Notes: a model not told the origin generated them from the letters alone. A stretch of 64,000 nt of DNA from Salegentibacter sp. (GCA_017795085.1 CP051246.1:3040514-3104513), one strand, 5' to 3'; positions 53,461 through 61,259 are shown, counted from the first letter of the stretch. A program made the numbers and translations.

Positions 53461-54561
53461 ATGGGAAAAGATACCATAAAACTCACCCGGAAGATCCAAC
53501 TGCAGGTGGACGCCCCGACCAAAGAAGAAAAAAAGGAGGCTTATGATGCCCTGTACCGCTGGCAAAACCGAAGCTTCAGAGCCGCCAACCTCATTGTTTC
53601 ACATTTGTACGTTCAGGAAAGGATCAAGGAATTCTTTTATTTATCGGAAGGAATAAAATATAAGTTAGCGGATGAAAAAAAAGCTGAAGACGGCATACTC
53701 AATCGTTCAAAAATTAATTGCACCTACCGGGTGGTATCCGATCGTTTTAAAGGGGAAATTCCTACCAACATTTTAGCCAACCTGAACAATAATATAATCA
53801 ATAACTTTCGTAACAACTTGCCGGAATATAGGAGCGGAGAACGCTCCCTCGCAAATTTCAGAAGAGATATCGCTTTTCCATTCGGACCAATATGTATTCT
53901 AGGCTTCGCTTTTAAAGAGGAAAAAAAAGCCTTTTGTTTTCGTTTGTTTTCCATCCCCTTTAAAACGTATCTAGGGAAAGATTCTACGGATAAACGAAGG
54001 TTACTGGAACAAGTAGTAGCCGGCAAAATCAAGCTATGTACGTCTAAAATTCAGCTGAAAGGCTCAAAAATTTATTGGTTAGCCGTATTTGAAATTGAGA
54101 AAGAAAAGCATAGCCTAAAACCGGAAGTAATTGCAGAAGCTTCTTTATCTCTTGAGCATCCTATTATAGTGAAATCCGGAAAGAAAACACTTAGTATTGG
54201 CAGTCGAGAAGAGTTTCTATATAGAAGGCTAGCCATACAAGCTGCTCGCAAAAGGGCCCAAAGCGGAGCCACCTATTGCAGACCGGGAAAAGGTCGCAAA
54301 CGTAAAACAAAAGCTGTGAGAGGATTCCATGAACAGGAAAAAAACTATGTGAGTAACCGCTTGCATGTATACAGTCGAAGGTTAATTGATTTTTGCATTA
54401 AACATCAAGCGGGGACACTCATTTTGTTAAACCAGGAAGATAAAATGGAAATTGCCCAAAAAGAAGACGGATTTCTTTTAAGGAATTGGAATTATTACGA
54501 ACTGATGACCAAAATAAAATACAAGGCCGATAAAGCCAGAATTGAACTTATAGTAGATTAA
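53461..54561 (+). CDS. Nuclease-dead Cas12f/TnpB-like RNA-guided protein
   Basis: 366 residues. It has the N-terminal oligonucleotide-binding and helical part of the TnpB/Cas12f family, then a degenerate RuvC region. Where active members read (I/V)-D-L-G at RuvC-I, it has A-S-L-S-L-E-H-P (227-234), with Ser in place of Asp in my alignment. The RuvC-II strand reads T-L-I-L-L-N-Q-E-D (319-327) without the E-D-L. It keeps N-W-N-Y-Y-E-L-M-T-K-I-K-Y-K-A (342-356) and ends ten residues later, before the C-x-x-C ribbon and the last Asp. It should bind guide RNA and target DNA but not cut. Partners: the sigma factor upstream and three scaffold RNAs downstream. Confidence 0.88.
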   Translation: MGKDTIKLTRKIQLQVDAPTKEEKKEAYDALYRWQNRSFRAANLIVSHLYVQERIKEFFYLSEGIKYKLADEKKAEDGILNRSKINCTYRVVSDRFKGEIPTNILANLNNNIINNFRNNLPEYRSGERSLANFRRDIAFPFGPICILGFAFKEEKKAFCFRLFSIPFKTYLGKDSTDKRRLLEQVVAGKIKLCTSKIQLKGSKIYWLAVFEIEKEKHSLKPEVIAEASLSLEHPIIVKSGKKTLSIGSREEFLYRRLAIQAARKRAQSGATYCRPGKGRKRKTKAVRGFHEQEKNYVSNRLHVYSRRLIDFCIKHQAGTLILLNQEDKMEIAQKEDGFLLRNWNYYELMTKIKYKADKARIELIVD

Positions 54562-54564
54562 ATT

Positions 54565-54655
54565 ATGAGGGTGCTTGTACACCCGCAAGGTGAGGTCCCT
54601 ATTAGCACTCACTAAATGCACGCAGCATATACAACCCTTCCCTTTAAGATTAGAG
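54565..54655 (+). ncRNA. Guide RNA 1 (scaffold 54565-54635 plus guide)
   Basis: The 71-base scaffold starts three bases after the effector stop. Stems: GGGTG-CTTGTA-CACCC; GTGA with TCAC enclosing GT/AC around CCCTATTAGC; ATGC-ACGCA-GCAT. It ends ATATACAAC; Cas12f repeats commonly end in ATGCAAC-like sequence. The guide begins at 54636, CCTTCCCTTTAAGATTAG, about 18-20 bases before the duplicated gene end. No promoter of its own was recognised; it may be processed from the operon transcript. Confidence 0.82.
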
Positions 54656-54742
54656 GAACTGGAATTATTACGAATTGATGACCAAAATAAAATACGAGGT
54701 CGAGAAGGCCGGTATTGAACTTATAGTAGGTTAACTTTAATG

Positions 54743-54833
54743 ATGAGGGTGCTTGTACACCCGCAAGGTGAGGTCCCTATTAGCACTCACTAAATGCACG
54801 CAGCATATGCAACCCCTCCCCTAAAGATTAAAA
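54743..54833 (+). ncRNA. Guide RNA 2 (scaffold 54743-54813 plus guide)
   Basis: The scaffold is identical to copy 1 except for G in place of A near the 3' end, so it ends in ATATGCAAC, even closer to Cas12f repeat ends. The guide begins at 54814, CCCTCCCCTAAAGATTAA. It shares about 15 of 20 positions with guide 1, as expected of duplicated and then drifting or re-targeted guides. Confidence 0.82.
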
Positions 54834-54913
54834 GGAACTGGAATTATTATGAACGGATGATCAAAATAGAATATAAGGGCGGTATAGCCGGTATTGAACT
54901 ATTAAAAGCAATA

Positions 54914-55010
54914 ATGAGGGTGCTTGTACACCCGCGAGGTGAGGTATTTAACGATACTCACTAAATGCACGCAGCATATACAACTTAATTCAATTAGCCT
55001 TCTAGGCTTT
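54914..55010 (+). ncRNA. Guide RNA 3 (scaffold 54914-54984 plus guide)
   Basis: Again 71 bases. The second stem differs: GTGA-G-GTAT closes with ATAC-TCAC around TTAACG, so bases changed on both sides and pairing is kept or extended. It ends ATATACAAC. The following sequence from 54985, TTAATTCAATTAGCCTTCTA, is unrelated to guides 1 and 2. AGCCT-TCT-AGGCT with T residues (54996-55010) may be a weak terminator and would shorten the guide. Confidence 0.8.
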
Positions 55011-55065
55011 GTTAATTCGAGAAGAAAAACTAATCCGAAAAACGATTGCTATTACATATAATTCA

Positions 55066-56064
55066 CTAGGTGATTTTATTTATGCGTTTATTTAATTGAT
55101 TTAACTTATCAATTAAATCTTCGAATGGTTCAGTTTTACCATAGAACATACTTTCCTCCATTGCAGAATAATCTCTTTTATATTCTTCCATTATATTTTC
55201 TGGTGGCACAAATTTTAAGGTACCATAATTATGTTTGGAATAATCTACCCAAGAAATTTTAGTGAGCTTACTTCGGTGATCAACAATTGTAGCATACAAA
55301 TCTTTATCTCCTAAAGCTTGGTCTAAGTGTGTTGTTTCCATCAATTTAGAAATATCATATAAATGCCTTGTCATACGAGCACTTCTAATTTTTCGATCTT
55401 TTGGTTTTTGAAATTCTTCGTGAAGTAAGAACATTTTTTCTAATAGCGTTCGAGAAGGAAGAACAGTAGGAATTTCAATTTTATTACCACTAAATTTTTG
55501 ATCTGGATAAACCATACCAATTAAAGATTTTAATTCTCTTAATTCATAAGGTTCGATTAAGGATCTTGAACTAATTTCGATTAATATTCTGGGGTGAAGA
55601 TATTCCTGCTTTTCTACTAACGACTTATACCGTAATTCAATTGCTAGCGGATCAGTATCTGACTCTTCGAATTCTGTAATGCCTATTTCAAATTCCTTCA
55701 CCCCCTGTTTTGTTAGCGCTTCATTTAATTGTTCTTCAAACTTTTCGCTTATATACTTACAGGATGCTTTTCTTAATTTTTTTACTTGAGTTCTACTTAG
55801 ATCTCCTTCAAATCCAAAAAATGATCTATCGATTGCTAAATCAATATCTTCTGAAAACCTTTCAATTATACTCCAGGCCTTACTTAATGAAGTTCCACCT
55901 TTAAAAACTAAATAGTCTTTTAATTCAGTACTGAAAATTGCTCTCAAAGCGATCATTACCCATAGATCTTTTTCAATAGCCACAGGGAGTAAACCTTTTT
56001 TCGAACTAACTTGATCTACAATTATTTTTCGATCCTTTTCACTTAACTTAAACCATTCTTCCAT
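55066..56064 (-). CDS. abiEii: AbiEii-type nucleotidyltransferase toxin
   Basis: 332 residues of the AbiEii/AbiGii toxin family. The nucleotidyltransferase core has F-K-G-G-T-S-L-S-K-A-W and F-S-E-D-I-D-L-A-I, with later K-M-F-L-L-H-E-E-F. Such toxins transfer nucleotides, in characterised cases to tRNA, and stop growth during phage infection. The antitoxin gene ends directly before its start codon with no gap, so they form a standard AbiE pair. Confidence 0.9.
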   Translation of the reverse strand: MEEWFKLSEKDRKIIVDQVSSKKGLLPVAIEKDLWVMIALRAIFSTELKDYLVFKGGTSLSKAWSIIERFSEDIDLAIDRSFFGFEGDLSRTQVKKLRKASCKYISEKFEEQLNEALTKQGVKEFEIGITEFEESDTDPLAIELRYKSLVEKQEYLHPRILIEISSRSLIEPYELRELKSLIGMVYPDQKFSGNKIEIPTVLPSRTLLEKMFLLHEEFQKPKDRKIRSARMTRHLYDISKLMETTHLDQALGDKDLYATIVDHRSKLTKISWVDYSKHNYGTLKFVPPENIMEEYKRDYSAMEESMFYGKTEPFEDLIDKLNQLNKRINKIT

Positions 56065-56676
56065 TTATTCATCGTTATTTTTAACAGACTCCCTAATTAT
56101 CTGATTAATCCATGCCGGCACTAATTGAATGTCTTTTTGGATCACCCCAGGTTCAACTTGTTTTAGTACTTCCTTTATTTTTTGTTTAACTTTTGGTGTA
56201 ATGTTTTCCTTACCTAATTGTTTCAATGCCTGAATTATAAGAATGATCTTGTCGCTTTTAACTGAAAAAATTTTTGGCGAAGCTGTTTTAAACTTAATAC
56301 TTCCATTATTAATCTTGATTGATCGGGAAGAGCCATCGGTTAAATAGACTATATTCATTGGTACTTGAGTTGAAAGACCGAGTTTATTAAGGGCTTGATT
56401 TCCTGTAGGAATTATCCGAGCTCTATCTCTTTTTGCAATAGCTAATGCAATCTCTTCTGTTGTAGGTATTAATTCACCTAAAATAGGATGTTCTTTAGGA
56501 TACAAATAAATTCCGTGAGCTAATCTAGTTAAAAACCCATCTTCTTCTAATCTATTTAAGGCTTGTCTTATAGCTGTTGAGGAACCTAAATTAGTAAAAT
56601 CAGACGGGAAAAAAATTTTTCCTCTCTTATAATCACCAATCTTCTTTTTCACTCTATTTTCAATGGATTCAGACAT
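56065..56676 (-). CDS. abiEi: AbiEi-type antitoxin (DUF6088)
   Basis: About 203 residues from the ATG at 56676. The N-terminal winged helix is F-F-P-S-D-F-T-N-L-G-S-S-T-A-I-R-Q-A-L-N-R-L, with wing G-I-Y-L-Y-P-K. The C-terminal antitoxin domain follows. It matches the DUF6088/AbiEi antitoxins that repress their own promoter. The dyad at 56694-56720 is the likely operator. Confidence 0.88.
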   Translation of the reverse strand: MSESIENRVKKKIGDYKRGKIFFPSDFTNLGSSTAIRQALNRLEEDGFLTRLAHGIYLYPKEHPILGELIPTTEEIALAIAKRDRARIIPTGNQALNKLGLSTQVPMNIVYLTDGSSRSIKINNGSIKFKTASPKIFSVKSDKIILIIQALKQLGKENITPKVKQKIKEVLKQVEPGVIQKDIQLVPAWINQIIRESVKNNDE

Positions 56677-56693
56677 TTTTTGCACAAAATTCT

Positions 56694-56720
56694 GTCACAA
56701 ATATCTTAAAAATTTGTGAC
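56694..56720. promoter_or_regulatory. AbiEi operator dyad
   Basis: GTCACAAAT-N9-ATTTGTGAC, a perfect 9-bp inverted repeat 18 bases upstream of the antitoxin start. AbiEi antitoxins are known to bind inverted repeats in their promoter and bend DNA; this is the fitting site here. Confidence 0.75.
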
Positions 56721-56760
56721 AAAACACTATTACGGATGAGTAAATTAAATTGAAGAAATG

Positions 56761-56871
56761 TAAAGGGCAGTTAAAAAGTGTTTCACACTTTTTAACTGCC
56801 CTTTACTATCTTGTTTATTGCTTACATCTTGTAATCTTTTAGCGATTTCATCGCGATTACAAGATGTAAGC
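56761..56871. repeat. Two large perfect hairpins in series
   Basis: Hairpin one: 21-bp perfect arms (56761-56781 and 56785-56805), loop TTC. Hairpin two: 17-bp perfect arms (56820-56836 and 56855-56871) with an inner GCGAT-TTC-ATCGC stem. Both have TTC at the tip. The first contains an A/T run and could terminate; the second has no U-tract and needs another explanation. Confidence 0.75.
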
Positions 56872-57651
56872 GAAGTTAGTTGTTTTTTTTAACAAAAGCA
56901 ACCTTCGAATTACAGCTCGATTAAAAAAATTAGTCTTTCGAACGGAGTTCTCAAATACCAAGTCCAGAAAGTCTACTACCTTTCTTTCCTACCCATTAAA
57001 ATAAACTCTACGTTGGAAATTGTAACTATAGCCTGGTATTTACTTATTCAAAAAACCGGAATATTTAAAGTAAGGCTACATTTTGAAGAGGAAACCCCCT
57101 CGGAGTTTTTAAATTGAGTATTTCTTAATTCGTTCAGCTTTTTACTTTTAATAAACGTTACAAGAAAAAGTTTATACTTGTATGCATAGCGACTAAATTA
57201 ATACCCGTTCAGCCCATTTCCACTACATTCCGCGAAATGCTTCATTCCGGGAAAAGCGCTTCTCTACAAAGGTCTTGGGCATCCTTTTCATTTACCACGA
57301 AATTCCTGCTAAAACAGTAGTGACCACTTAGCATTTAAATTTTGGCTGAAATTGAACCATTAAGGAAGCCCGCCGAATCGGATTTTCATTCTTGCATTTA
57401 CTTCGCTTCCGATTGCTTTTCAATTTCAGTATTTCCATTTCCTTCCCGGCCGTTGCTGTCCCTACCTTTTTTGTAATGCAAAATACCAATATTTAGAAGT
57501 TAGTACAGGTTGCATAAGCCAGTCGTCCCTCCTTTTTATAAACCTTCCCTAATTCTAAATATTGAAAATGTATAAGCATCAAAAAAGGTACTGCGATAAA
57601 AAACAAACTATTTGTTATTTTTTTACATAGATTACGTGGCATTGTTGAAAT
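56872..57651. other. Gene-free stretch between AbiE and IS110
   Basis: About 780 bases without a credible coding sequence on either strand. An AATATTTAGAA/TTCTAAATATT pair spans roughly 57490-57580. Nothing else was recognised. The base composition is mixed and the region may be debris at an element border. Confidence 0.45.
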
Positions 57652-57679
57652 GGAACAACTCTAAATTGGAGTTGTTTCC
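57652..57679 (-). terminator. Hairpin after the IS110 gene
   Basis: GGAACAACTC and GAGTTGTTTCC pair over 10 bp with one bulge, 33 bases past the IS110 stop. Probably the transcription end of the element; no strong U-tract is present. Confidence 0.5.
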
Positions 57680-57712
57680 AGTCCAACAAGCATAACACCA
57701 AAATCATTATTT

Positions 57713-58720
57713 CTAATGTGAAAACGAATAATCTGGATTATACTCTGATCCATTCTTCCAAATAGTATAAATAAGTATCAGTAGTTTCCTTGCTACTGCG
57801 GTTACCGCAATCTTCTTAATACCTTTGCTCTCAGATAGACGTTCATAAAACATCTTTAGACTTGGATTATGCTGTAGGGAAGATAATGCAGGCATATATA
57901 GGGCTGATCTTATAAAACTATTCCCCTTCTTGCTTATAGTTGTCTTTCCCGCATATAGGCCCGATTGTCGATGCTGGATATCAAACCCACAGTAGCTTAC
58001 CAATTGTTTGGAATTGCGTACGAGTGCAAAAGCATTTGTCTCGCCCAAAATACAAGCGATGGTCATAAACCCTACTCCTGGTATGGTCTCCATCTTTTTG
58101 ATCCTTTCGTCCAGAATGCTATCTTTTTTAACAACTAGCTTGATCTCAGATTCCACCTGTGCAATCTGCTTTTCCAGTAATTGGATTTGTTGTTTTAGTC
58201 TCTTACCAACTGTGGGGGGACATTTATGGGAATTATCCTTCGCATGTAATTGGTTTTTGGTCATGGTAAGTTTAGCTTTAAGGCTACGGTAATCTCTTGT
58301 TAGAATCTTTAAAGTTCTCATTTGAAGCGAGGGAATTTCCCAATGATTTAATTTCCTTTCCAGGCCCATCCTGCACAAAAGCTTAGCATCTACACTATCG
58401 GTCTTTGTCTTTATGTTATGGCTCTTGGCAAAGTAGTTTACTTTGTTGGGAAGTACTACCGATAAGTATAAATCCCTCTCCTGAAGCCAATAAGCCAAAT
58501 TCTCATAATAGACCCCAGTGGCTTCCATCACAAAAAAAATTTCTGCAGGATCTTTTTTCTTCTTCAACCATTCCAGCAGTTTTTTAAAACCTTTAATGTC
58601 ATTTGTAAACTTCTGCACCTTAGAAAATTGTAATTCACCGAATTCGGAATACAAACCATAGGAACATTCAAGGGAATCTTTTGATACATCAATTCCCACA
58701 CAAAATTGTACTGTGTTCAT
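57713..58720 (-). CDS. IS110-family recombinase
   Basis: 335 residues: an N-terminal RuvC-like DEDD domain with G-I-D-V-S-K-D-S-L-E-C, and T-D-S-V-D-A-K-L-L; a coiled region (about 150-200); and the C-terminal Transposase_20 domain with I-P-G-V-G-F-M-T-I-A, Y-C-G-F and the Ser-containing N-S-F-I-R-S-A-L. Length and motifs are normal, so it is probably active. In this family a bridge RNA made from the noncoding end directs the recombinase to donor and target. Confidence 0.92.
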   Translation of the reverse strand: MNTVQFCVGIDVSKDSLECSYGLYSEFGELQFSKVQKFTNDIKGFKKLLEWLKKKKDPAEIFFVMEATGVYYENLAYWLQERDLYLSVVLPNKVNYFAKSHNIKTKTDSVDAKLLCRMGLERKLNHWEIPSLQMRTLKILTRDYRSLKAKLTMTKNQLHAKDNSHKCPPTVGKRLKQQIQLLEKQIAQVESEIKLVVKKDSILDERIKKMETIPGVGFMTIACILGETNAFALVRNSKQLVSYCGFDIQHRQSGLYAGKTTISKKGNSFIRSALYMPALSSLQHNPSLKMFYERLSESKGIKKIAVTAVARKLLILIYTIWKNGSEYNPDYSFSH

Positions 58721-58734
58721 AATACTAGGATTTA

Positions 58735-58925
58735 ATGAGGCAGGAAGCTTCTTATGATCTATTCTCGTCTTTACGCGGGATGCATAAAAGCTCCCTAAGT
58801 ACTGCCCAGATTCTGAGAAACGAATGGGAACAGGGTATGTGTCTTTTTTACGGTATATCTCAAGGACTACCTGGTAACAGCTATATCTCCTATTCCCACT
58901 GCCTTTTTCTCCAAAGAAACTAAAA
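58735..58925 (-). ncRNA. Candidate IS110 bridge-RNA region
   Basis: About 190 noncoding bases directly upstream of the IS110 start on the same strand, the position where IS110-group elements carry the bridge RNA. On the minus strand GTGGGAATAGG pairs imperfectly with CCTGTTCCCATT, giving a large stem with an internal loop. Loop assignments to donor and target were not possible without the element ends. Confidence 0.55.
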
Positions 58926-58999
58926 GAACCTTAATCAATTACAAACGTACGAGGTAACAGCAATCGGCACTATAGGAAGTAAATCAAAAAATAAAAATT

Positions 59000-59104
59000 A
59001 TGAAATCATTTCAAAACAACATACCCGGAAGCGAAGTAAAAAAATCAAAAAAGGAAAACGCTCCGGATATAAAAAGTAAATCAATGTTTAACCAACCTGC
59101 TTAG
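59000..59104 (+). CDS. Possible 34-residue basic peptide
   Basis: An ATG frame of 34 codons, rich in Lys, Ser and Asn, ending 26 bases before the ssb start. It has no domain. The position just before ssb resembles short Lys-rich frames found in Bacteroidota mobile elements, but coding status is uncertain. Confidence 0.35.
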   Translation: MKSFQNNIPGSEVKKSKKENAPDIKSKSMFNQPA

Positions 59105-59130
59105 AAGGCAGGTATCTAAATCTTTTAATT

Positions 59131-59478
59131 ATGAGTAATCTAAGAAACAACGTTCAACTGATCGGAAATGTGGGGAATGCCCCTGAAATCAAAAACTTTG
59201 AAAGTGGTAAAAAAGTATGCAGTTTTTCACTGGTTACTAATGAGTACTATCACAAAGAAGGCGAGAAAATTCAACAAACCGACTGGCACAATATAGTGGC
59301 CTGGGGAAAACAGGCCGAGCTTATTGAAAAATATGGCAATAAAGGAAAAGAAGTTGCCATCCGCGGCAAACTGACTTCGAGATCCTATGAAACCCAAGAC
59401 GGAGAGAAACGATTCGTTACCGAAATTTTAGTAAGTGAAATCCTCCTCCTTGGAAATAAGGAAGCTATCGAAAAGTAA
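59131..59478 (+). CDS. ssb: Single-stranded DNA-binding protein
   Basis: 115 residues, one OB fold: N-x-V-Q-L-I-G-N-V-G at the start, then F-S-L-V-T-N-E-Y, the D-W-H-N-I-V-A-W-G-K-Q-A-E segment and G-K-E-V-A-I-R-G-K-L. It lacks the acidic C-terminal tail of the housekeeping SSB, so it is probably the element's own version. Followed by a terminator. Confidence 0.92.
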   Translation: MSNLRNNVQLIGNVGNAPEIKNFESGKKVCSFSLVTNEYYHKEGEKIQQTDWHNIVAWGKQAELIEKYGNKGKEVAIRGKLTSRSYETQDGEKRFVTEILVSEILLLGNKEAIEK

Positions 59479-59489
59479 TTAAAAAAAGC

Positions 59490-59527
59490 AAAGAGGGCGT
59501 CATCGTCGAAAACAGCGCCCTCTTTTA
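59490..59527 (+). terminator. Rho-independent terminator after ssb
   Basis: AAAGAGGGCG and CGCCCTCTTT form a perfect 10-bp stem, followed by TTAATT. It lies 12 bases past the ssb stop. Confidence 0.88.
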
Positions 59528-59554
59528 ATTATTAACCCCTAAAATGTGTCAATA

Positions 59555-59857
59555 ATGAATACCAAAGTTAGTGAAATAAAAATATCCTACCGCAGCAGAA
59601 TAAAACTTAGTGAGACCCCAAAAATAAAATCTTCCGCTACCGCTGCAGAGGTTTTGTATTCGAACTGGGATAAAGATGAAATAGAAGTAAGCGAGAGTTT
59701 TAAACTCCTATTGCTCAACAACAATAACCGCGTAAAAGGGATCTTTGAAGTATCCAAAGGAGGAATCACTTACACCCTTGTAGATTTACGTCTGATTTTC
59801 GGGGTTATTCTAAAGAGCCTTAGTACTGCAGTTATCCTTACTCATTATGTAGAGTAA
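59555..59857 (+). pseudogene. RadC-like protein truncated before the JAB motif
   Basis: About 100 residues from the ATG at 59555. It follows the N-terminal half of RadC-like JAB proteins found on mobile elements: L-Y-S-N-W-D-K-D-E-I-E, F-K-L-L-L-L-N, V-S-K-G-G-I-T and L-K-S-L-S-T-A-V-I-L-T-H. Relatives continue H-N-H-P-S-G; here the frame turns into Y-V-E and stops. The metal site is lost. The break coincides with the left border of the recombinase module. Confidence 0.8.
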
Positions 59858-59861
59858 ATTA

Positions 59862-59926
59862 TTATGTAAAGTTTTTTAGATAAATCAATGCTATTCAATG
59901 TTTTGTTAATCATCCACTTTACATAA
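59862..59926. repeat. Inverted repeat at the recombinase-module border
   Basis: TTATGTAAAGT and ACTTTACATAA, perfect 11-bp arms separated by 43 bases, with a near-copy (ATTATGTAGAG) at 59844-59854. It stands between the RadC break and the first recombinase gene and is a candidate recombination core or binding site. Confidence 0.6.
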
Positions 59927-59984
59927 CAGTATTAGTTTACACATCGATCATTTTATTTTGTGAATAATATTCACATAAAATTTA

Positions 59985-61259
59985 ATGATTATGATCAAAC
60001 AAATTACAGCGTTCAATGAGCTAACAAACAATGCTGGCAATTATCTTGAACAAGAACTTGGCTATGCTTTAAAGACCTCAGGTATGTACAGAAGAATTTG
60101 GAGGCAACTTAGAGAGTTCATGTTTGCCAATGGTATTGAAACTTATGATGAAAACGTTGGGAAGAAGTATTTATCCAATAAGTTTGGTGATAAGGCCAAG
60201 CAAGATTTAACAAGAAATCAGAGTGTTACTTACAACGGCATTAAGATGCTGACTGAATTTTCTAAGACGAAGAAGATTAATGTTCCGGCGCGACCGTCAA
60301 GGTATCCATTGGAATTTAAAGGTCATATAGGCAAGGCCATTGTGAAGTTTTTACATCATAAGAAACAATCAAACCCTTCCAGAACTACCTATCACAATTA
60401 CCAGCGTCATCTTTACGAATTCATGATGTATTGTGAGAAGCAGGGCATTTCCAGAATAGCAGATATTGACTTGGTACTATTGCTACATTTCATCAATCAG
60501 TACGACGCTTCCAAGAAAACGGTTGTTATAATTACCATTACGACATTGCGTGGCTTCATAAAGTATCTTTTTGAAGAAAATTATCTAGATATAGATTATT
60601 CTGAAAAGATTCCCCGTCATAAAATAGTACAGCAACCAAAACTTCCTTCCAATTACACTAAAGAAGAAGTTAAGCATTTGATCGCTTCTGGAGATAGGGC
60701 CAGTTCCACAGGAAAACGCAATTACGTTATCATCCTAATAGCAGCAAGACTTGGACTCCGAGCTTCTGACATCTCTCGGCTTAAGTTTGAACACCTGAAC
60801 TGGGAAAACAATACGATTGTAATACCACAATACAAGACAGGTAAACAGTTGGTGTTACCGCTACTTCCAGATGTAGGAAATGCTATTATCGACTATCTAA
60901 AACATGGCAGGCCAGAATCTGATGAGCCTTACATTTTACTTACAGCACGCCCACCTTACAGCAGATTTACAACAAGTAATGTTGTTACTCATGTTGTACA
61001 GCGAGCTATGAGAAAGGCCGGTATTGATACCAAGGACAGACGCTTTGGTCCACATGCCCTGCGCCATAGTCTGGGACTGCGTTTGTTGGAAAAAAGCACA
61101 GCACTTCCCGTAATATCAGAAGTGCTGGGTCATCAGGACACTAATTCCACAACATATTATCTCAGGATAGATCTGAGATCCATGCAACAATGCATGCTCG
61201 ATGTGCCACCAGTGAGTACTGACTTTTATACGCAGGGAGGAGGTAAATTCTATGGCTAA
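59985..61259 (+). CDS. Tyrosine recombinase
   Basis: 424 residues with a core-binding domain (about 100-200) and a catalytic domain: L-G-L-R-A-S-D-I, H-A-L-R-H-S-L-G, and G-H-Q-D-T-N-S-T-T-Y-Y. All active residues are present. It overlaps the next recombinase gene by eight bases. Sets of two or three such genes with a shared site are common in Bacteroidota elements. Confidence 0.92.
   Translation: MIMIKQITAFNELTNNAGNYLEQELGYALKTSGMYRRIWRQLREFMFANGIETYDENVGKKYLSNKFGDKAKQDLTRNQSVTYNGIKMLTEFSKTKKINVPARPSRYPLEFKGHIGKAIVKFLHHKKQSNPSRTTYHNYQRHLYEFMMYCEKQGISRIADIDLVLLLHFINQYDASKKTVVIITITTLRGFIKYLFEENYLDIDYSEKIPRHKIVQQPKLPSNYTKEEVKHLIASGDRASSTGKRNYVIILIAARLGLRASDISRLKFEHLNWENNTIVIPQYKTGKQLVLPLLPDVGNAIIDYLKHGRPESDEPYILLTARPPYSRFTTSNVVTHVVQRAMRKAGIDTKDRRFGPHALRHSLGLRLLEKSTALPVISEVLGHQDTNSTTYYLRIDLRSMQQCMLDVPPVSTDFYTQGGGKFYG

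Larger units (their letters stand above)
54481..54984 (+). repeat. Triplicated unit: dead-Cas12f 3' end plus guide scaffold
   Basis: The last 80 bases of the Cas12f-like gene (from AGGAATTGGAATTATTACG) recur at 54654-54733 and, more diverged, at 54833-54905, each time followed by the 71-base scaffold. The unit repeats every 171-178 bases. The first copy still reads R-N-W-N-Y-Y-E-L-M-T-K-I-K-Y in frame to a stop; the second has lost its stop. Duplication therefore took the gene end together with the RNA. Confidence 0.9.

Noticed and set aside
53461..54561. An active TnpB transposon nuclease
   Set aside because: No RuvC acidic residues or zinc ribbon, and no transposase or end sequences nearby.
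54565..54984. Reading the three repeats as an ordinary CRISPR array
   Set aside because: Units are 171-178 bases apart and contain copies of the effector gene end. There are no short evenly spaced direct repeats and no cas1/cas2.
57543..57550. Possible target of guide 1 (CCTTCCCT match)
   Set aside because: Only eight bases match; matches of this size are expected by chance in 64 kb on two strands.
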